From Hungateiclostridiaceae bacterium UBA1305 (GTDB lineage Bacteria; Bacillota; Clostridia; Acetivibrionales; DTU013), in assembly GCA_002307275.1 (NCBI GenBank), contig DBTX01000017.1, positions 1 to 8,165 of the forward strand: a stretch of DNA of 8,165 bases, read 5' to 3'. The position numbers and the translations under genes were made by a program. The notes under the pieces were generated by a model that saw only the letters and a program-made list of their open reading frames with translations, made no database searches and had not been told where the DNA came from. This document shows positions 6,281 to 8,165 of the stretch, one piece after another; position 1 is the first letter of the stretch; the number at the start of each line of letters is the position of its first letter.

Positions 6281-7204
6281 GTGAAACGACAAAGCAGCTT
6301 GCTCTACGATTTCAGGAAGAATAAGGTATTGCTATTGATGGTTTCGCCCGTTATCGTTTTTTTCTTTATCAATTCCTATTTACCGATGGTCGGCATTTAT
6401 TATGCATTTACAAGGTTCGATTTTAACGGAGGTTTGTTCGGAAGTCCGTTTATCGGCCTTGAGAATTTTAAATTCCTGTTTCAGTCGGGAACCATTCTAA
6501 AGATTACAACGAATACGATTCTTTACAATTTGGCTTTCATTCTTCTGGGAAATTTCCTGCAGGTCTTTGTTGCGATCCTGTTGAGCGAATTACCGGGAAA
6601 GATTTTTGTAAAGTTCACACAGTCCGCCATGTTCTTACCCTATTTCGTCTCTTATGTCATTGTAGGCGTTCTGGTATATAACCTGTTCAATTATGAATCC
6701 GGCCTCGTGAATAGCACCCTGAAGCAGTTGAATCTGCAACCGTTTGATGCATACAGCACTCCGGGAATATGGAAGTATGTACTGGTAGCGTTATATATAT
6801 GGAAGCAGCTCGGTTATGGTACGGTCATCTATCTGGCGGCAATCATGGGAATCAATTCTGAATATTACGAAGCGGCTAAAATAGATGGAGCAAATATTTT
6901 CATGCAGATCCGTCACATTACCATACCGATGCTTGTTCCGACCTTCATTCTACTGTTCCTCTTCAGTCTCGGAAGTATTATGCGCGGTCAGTTCGACCTG
7001 TTTTACCAGGTTATCGGTTCGAATGGACTTTTGTTTGATGCGACGGATATTATCGATACTTATGTTTTTCGTGCTTTACGAATGAATTTTGACATTGGCA
7101 TGGGTACTGCCGCCGGCCTTTATCAGTCGGTATTCGGCTTCATTATTATCATTGTGGTCAATACGCTGATAAAAAGGAGGCATGAAGAATACGCATTATT
7201 TTAG
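6281..7204 (+). CDS. Sugar ABC transporter permease, LplB/YteP type (MetI-like)
   Basis: This 307-residue integral membrane subunit belongs to an ABC importer for oligosaccharides. About six membrane segments are visible, near residues 15-35, 75-105, 112-138, 162-182, 215-235 and 280-300. The cytoplasmic EAA loop that docks the ATPase is clear: EAAKIDGANIF starts at Glu197, with Gly203 and Pro216 at the conserved positions. The C-terminus R-R-H-E-E-Y-A-L-F is the usual LplB-family ending. The start is GTG at 6281, preceded by a G-rich Shine-Dalgarno (TTGGGGG, 6264-6270) at a slightly long spacing. A second permease follows after 48 bases. Known relatives import pectin-derived sugars (Bacillus YtePQ, rhamnogalacturonan disaccharides), which agrees with the neighbouring rhamnosidase, but the substrate is inferred. 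No ATPase gene is seen; Gram-positive systems of this type commonly share an MsmX-like ATPase encoded elsewhere. Confidence 0.93.
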   Translation: MKRQSSLLYDFRKNKVLLLMVSPVIVFFFINSYLPMVGIYYAFTRFDFNGGLFGSPFIGLENFKFLFQSGTILKITTNTILYNLAFILLGNFLQVFVAILLSELPGKIFVKFTQSAMFLPYFVSYVIVGVLVYNLFNYESGLVNSTLKQLNLQPFDAYSTPGIWKYVLVALYIWKQLGYGTVIYLAAIMGINSEYYEAAKIDGANIFMQIRHITIPMLVPTFILLFLFSLGSIMRGQFDLFYQVIGSNGLLFDATDIIDTYVFRALRMNFDIGMGTAAGLYQSVFGFIIIIVVNTLIKRRHEEYALF

Positions 7205-7252
7205 CAAGGACTCTGCAGTGAAACGGAATATCAGTACAGGAGGGTTTTCCCA

Positions 7253-8149
7253 ATGGCTAAAATATCAAACTCGAAAAGTACTACAATTTTTAACTTGCTG
7301 GCATATATCATCATCATTATATTGACGTTTTTTTGCATCCTGCCTTTCTGGCTGATTATTTCAGGTTCCTTTACCACGAATGAATCAATTATTCTGCATG
7401 GGTATCGTCTGATTCCAGATTCCCTGTCACTTGAAGCTTATAAAGCGATCTTCAGGATTCCGCAGGGAATTTTCAATGCCTATGGTATAACCATATTTGT
7501 AACGGCCGTCGGAACTCTGAGCGGCCTTCTTCTGATCTCTATGGGCGGATATGTACTTCAGAGGAAGGATTTCAGGAGCAGAAACAAGATATCGTTTTTC
7601 ATTTACTTCACTACATTGTTCCAGGGCGGGTTGATTCCCTGGTATATTCTGTTGACAAACTTCCTGGGCCTGAAGGACAAGGTTGCGGTATTGATTCTGC
7701 CTGGTTTGATGACGCCTTTCCTTGTAATTCTGATGAAAAATTTTATAAGGATGGCTGTGCCGGATGAGGTAGTGGAATCTGCAAAAATCGACGGTGCGGG
7801 AGACTTCAGGATATATCACAGCATTGTTCTTCATCTTGCCGGTCCCGGACTTGCCACGATTGCGCTGTTTCTTGCTCTTCAATACTGGAATGACTGGTTT
7901 ATGAGCATGCTTTTCATTGATACCCCCCAAAAATACAGTTTGCAGTTTTTCCTTTACAACATGCTCAATGGCGCTGAATTTTTAAGGAACCTTTCCCAGG
8001 GCGCAGGAGTGGATATCAGTGTTGCAATTCCTGCCGAAACGACAAAGCTCGCGATGGCGGTAATTGTTGTCGGACCGATTATATTTCTTTATCCTTTCAT
8101 ACAGAGATATTTTGTAAAAGGCTTGACAATCGGCGCGGTTAAAGGTTGA
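7253..8149 (+). CDS. Sugar ABC transporter permease, YtcP/YteQ type (MetI-like)
   Basis: This 298-residue protein is the second membrane subunit of the same importer and forms the channel as a heterodimer with the upstream permease. The N-terminal membrane segment (about 12-35) is followed by F-W-L-I-I-S-G-S-F, then about five more segments. The EAA loop reads ESAKIDGAGDF starting at Glu175, with Gly181 conserved, and N-D-W-F follows downstream. The ending F-I-Q-R-Y-F-V-K-G-L-T-I-G-A-V-K-G is characteristic of this family, so the gene is complete. AGGAGGG (7238-7244), eight bases before ATG 7253, fixes the start. It is cotranscribed with the first permease. In comparable operons the next gene is a lipoprotein solute-binding protein; the window ends 16 bases after this stop. 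Confidence 0.94.
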   Translation: MAKISNSKSTTIFNLLAYIIIIILTFFCILPFWLIISGSFTTNESIILHGYRLIPDSLSLEAYKAIFRIPQGIFNAYGITIFVTAVGTLSGLLLISMGGYVLQRKDFRSRNKISFFIYFTTLFQGGLIPWYILLTNFLGLKDKVAVLILPGLMTPFLVILMKNFIRMAVPDEVVESAKIDGAGDFRIYHSIVLHLAGPGLATIALFLALQYWNDWFMSMLFIDTPQKYSLQFFLYNMLNGAEFLRNLSQGAGVDISVAIPAETTKLAMAVIVVGPIIFLYPFIQRYFVKGLTIGAVKG

Positions 8150-8165
8150 CTGCGACACGTCGCAG
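8150..8165 (+). other. Hairpin directly abutting the stop codon of the second permease
   Basis: CTGCGA (8150-8155) pairs with TCGCAG (8160-8165) around CACG, and a seventh C-G pair is possible with a 2-nt loop. The stem starts at the base after the TGA. The window ends at its last base, so a following T-tract cannot be seen. It may be a terminator. It may instead be an intercistronic stem that stabilises or partly terminates the message before a binding-protein gene, a common way to make more binding protein than permease. Confidence 0.6.

Noticed and set aside
7182..7325. Small plus-strand ORF of about 47 codons overlapping the end of permease 1 and start of permease 2, preceded by AAAAAGGAGG
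   Set aside because: The AGGAGG at 7175-7180 is only one base from the ATG, too close to work well. The peptide shows no membrane or motif pattern, and the purine run encodes the family-conserved Lys-Arg-Arg-His end of permease 1.
1..8165. CRISPR arrays, tRNA or rRNA genes, riboswitches, toxin-antitoxin or phage-defence genes
   Set aside because: Neither strand showed evenly spaced repeat-spacer units, cloverleaf-like segments, riboswitch cores or frames resembling such proteins. The ORFs opposite the sugar genes read as shadows.

Overview
The window looks like a chromosomal fragment of a low-to-moderate GC Gram-positive bacterium. A gut or rumen Clostridia member (Lachnospiraceae-like) is the best guess, with a Bacilli/Paenibacillus-type genome as the alternative. 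The reasons are strong AGGAGG-type ribosome binding sites, cytoplasmic glycosidases without signal peptides, and a pair of LplB/YtcP-type sugar ABC permeases. No rRNA or marker gene is present, so this placement is inference.

Layout: (1) 1-942, minus strand: the 3' part of an IS21-family insertion sequence, with the start of istB running off the window and a 5'-truncated istA overlapping it by 8 bases. (2) 920-1063: the truncated istA ends in a perfect 38-bp palindrome (923-960). Beyond it, a short plus-strand reading frame looks like the C-terminal tail of an unrelated gene, possibly an M19 dipeptidase. This is a rearrangement junction or an assembly artefact. (3) 1064-3389: a promoter region and a GH78 alpha-L-rhamnosidase gene split by an apparent one-base deletion near 3030, so the uninterrupted product stops before the predicted catalytic base. 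(4) 3449-5884: an intact GH2 glycosidase, most like a beta-galactosidase, followed by a strong intrinsic terminator (5907-5949). (5) 5950-6280: about 330 bases without a gene, holding several short ordered repeats around a good -10 box, probably the regulated promoter of the next operon. (6) 6281-8149: two ABC permease subunits for an oligosaccharide, followed at the window edge by a hairpin touching the stop codon. A solute-binding lipoprotein gene would be expected next but lies outside.

How it works together (inference): the permeases, with an unseen binding protein and a shared ATPase, import a rhamnose- and probably galactose-containing oligosaccharide (pectin rhamnogalacturonan side chains or a plant glycoside). 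The GH78 and GH2 enzymes then remove terminal alpha-L-rhamnose and beta-galactose in the cytoplasm. The hydrolases and the transporter appear to be separate transcription units in the same direction. No regulator is encoded here.

No wholly new system is evident. The points most worth checking are the palindromic junction, the GH78 frameshift and the repeat-rich transporter promoter.
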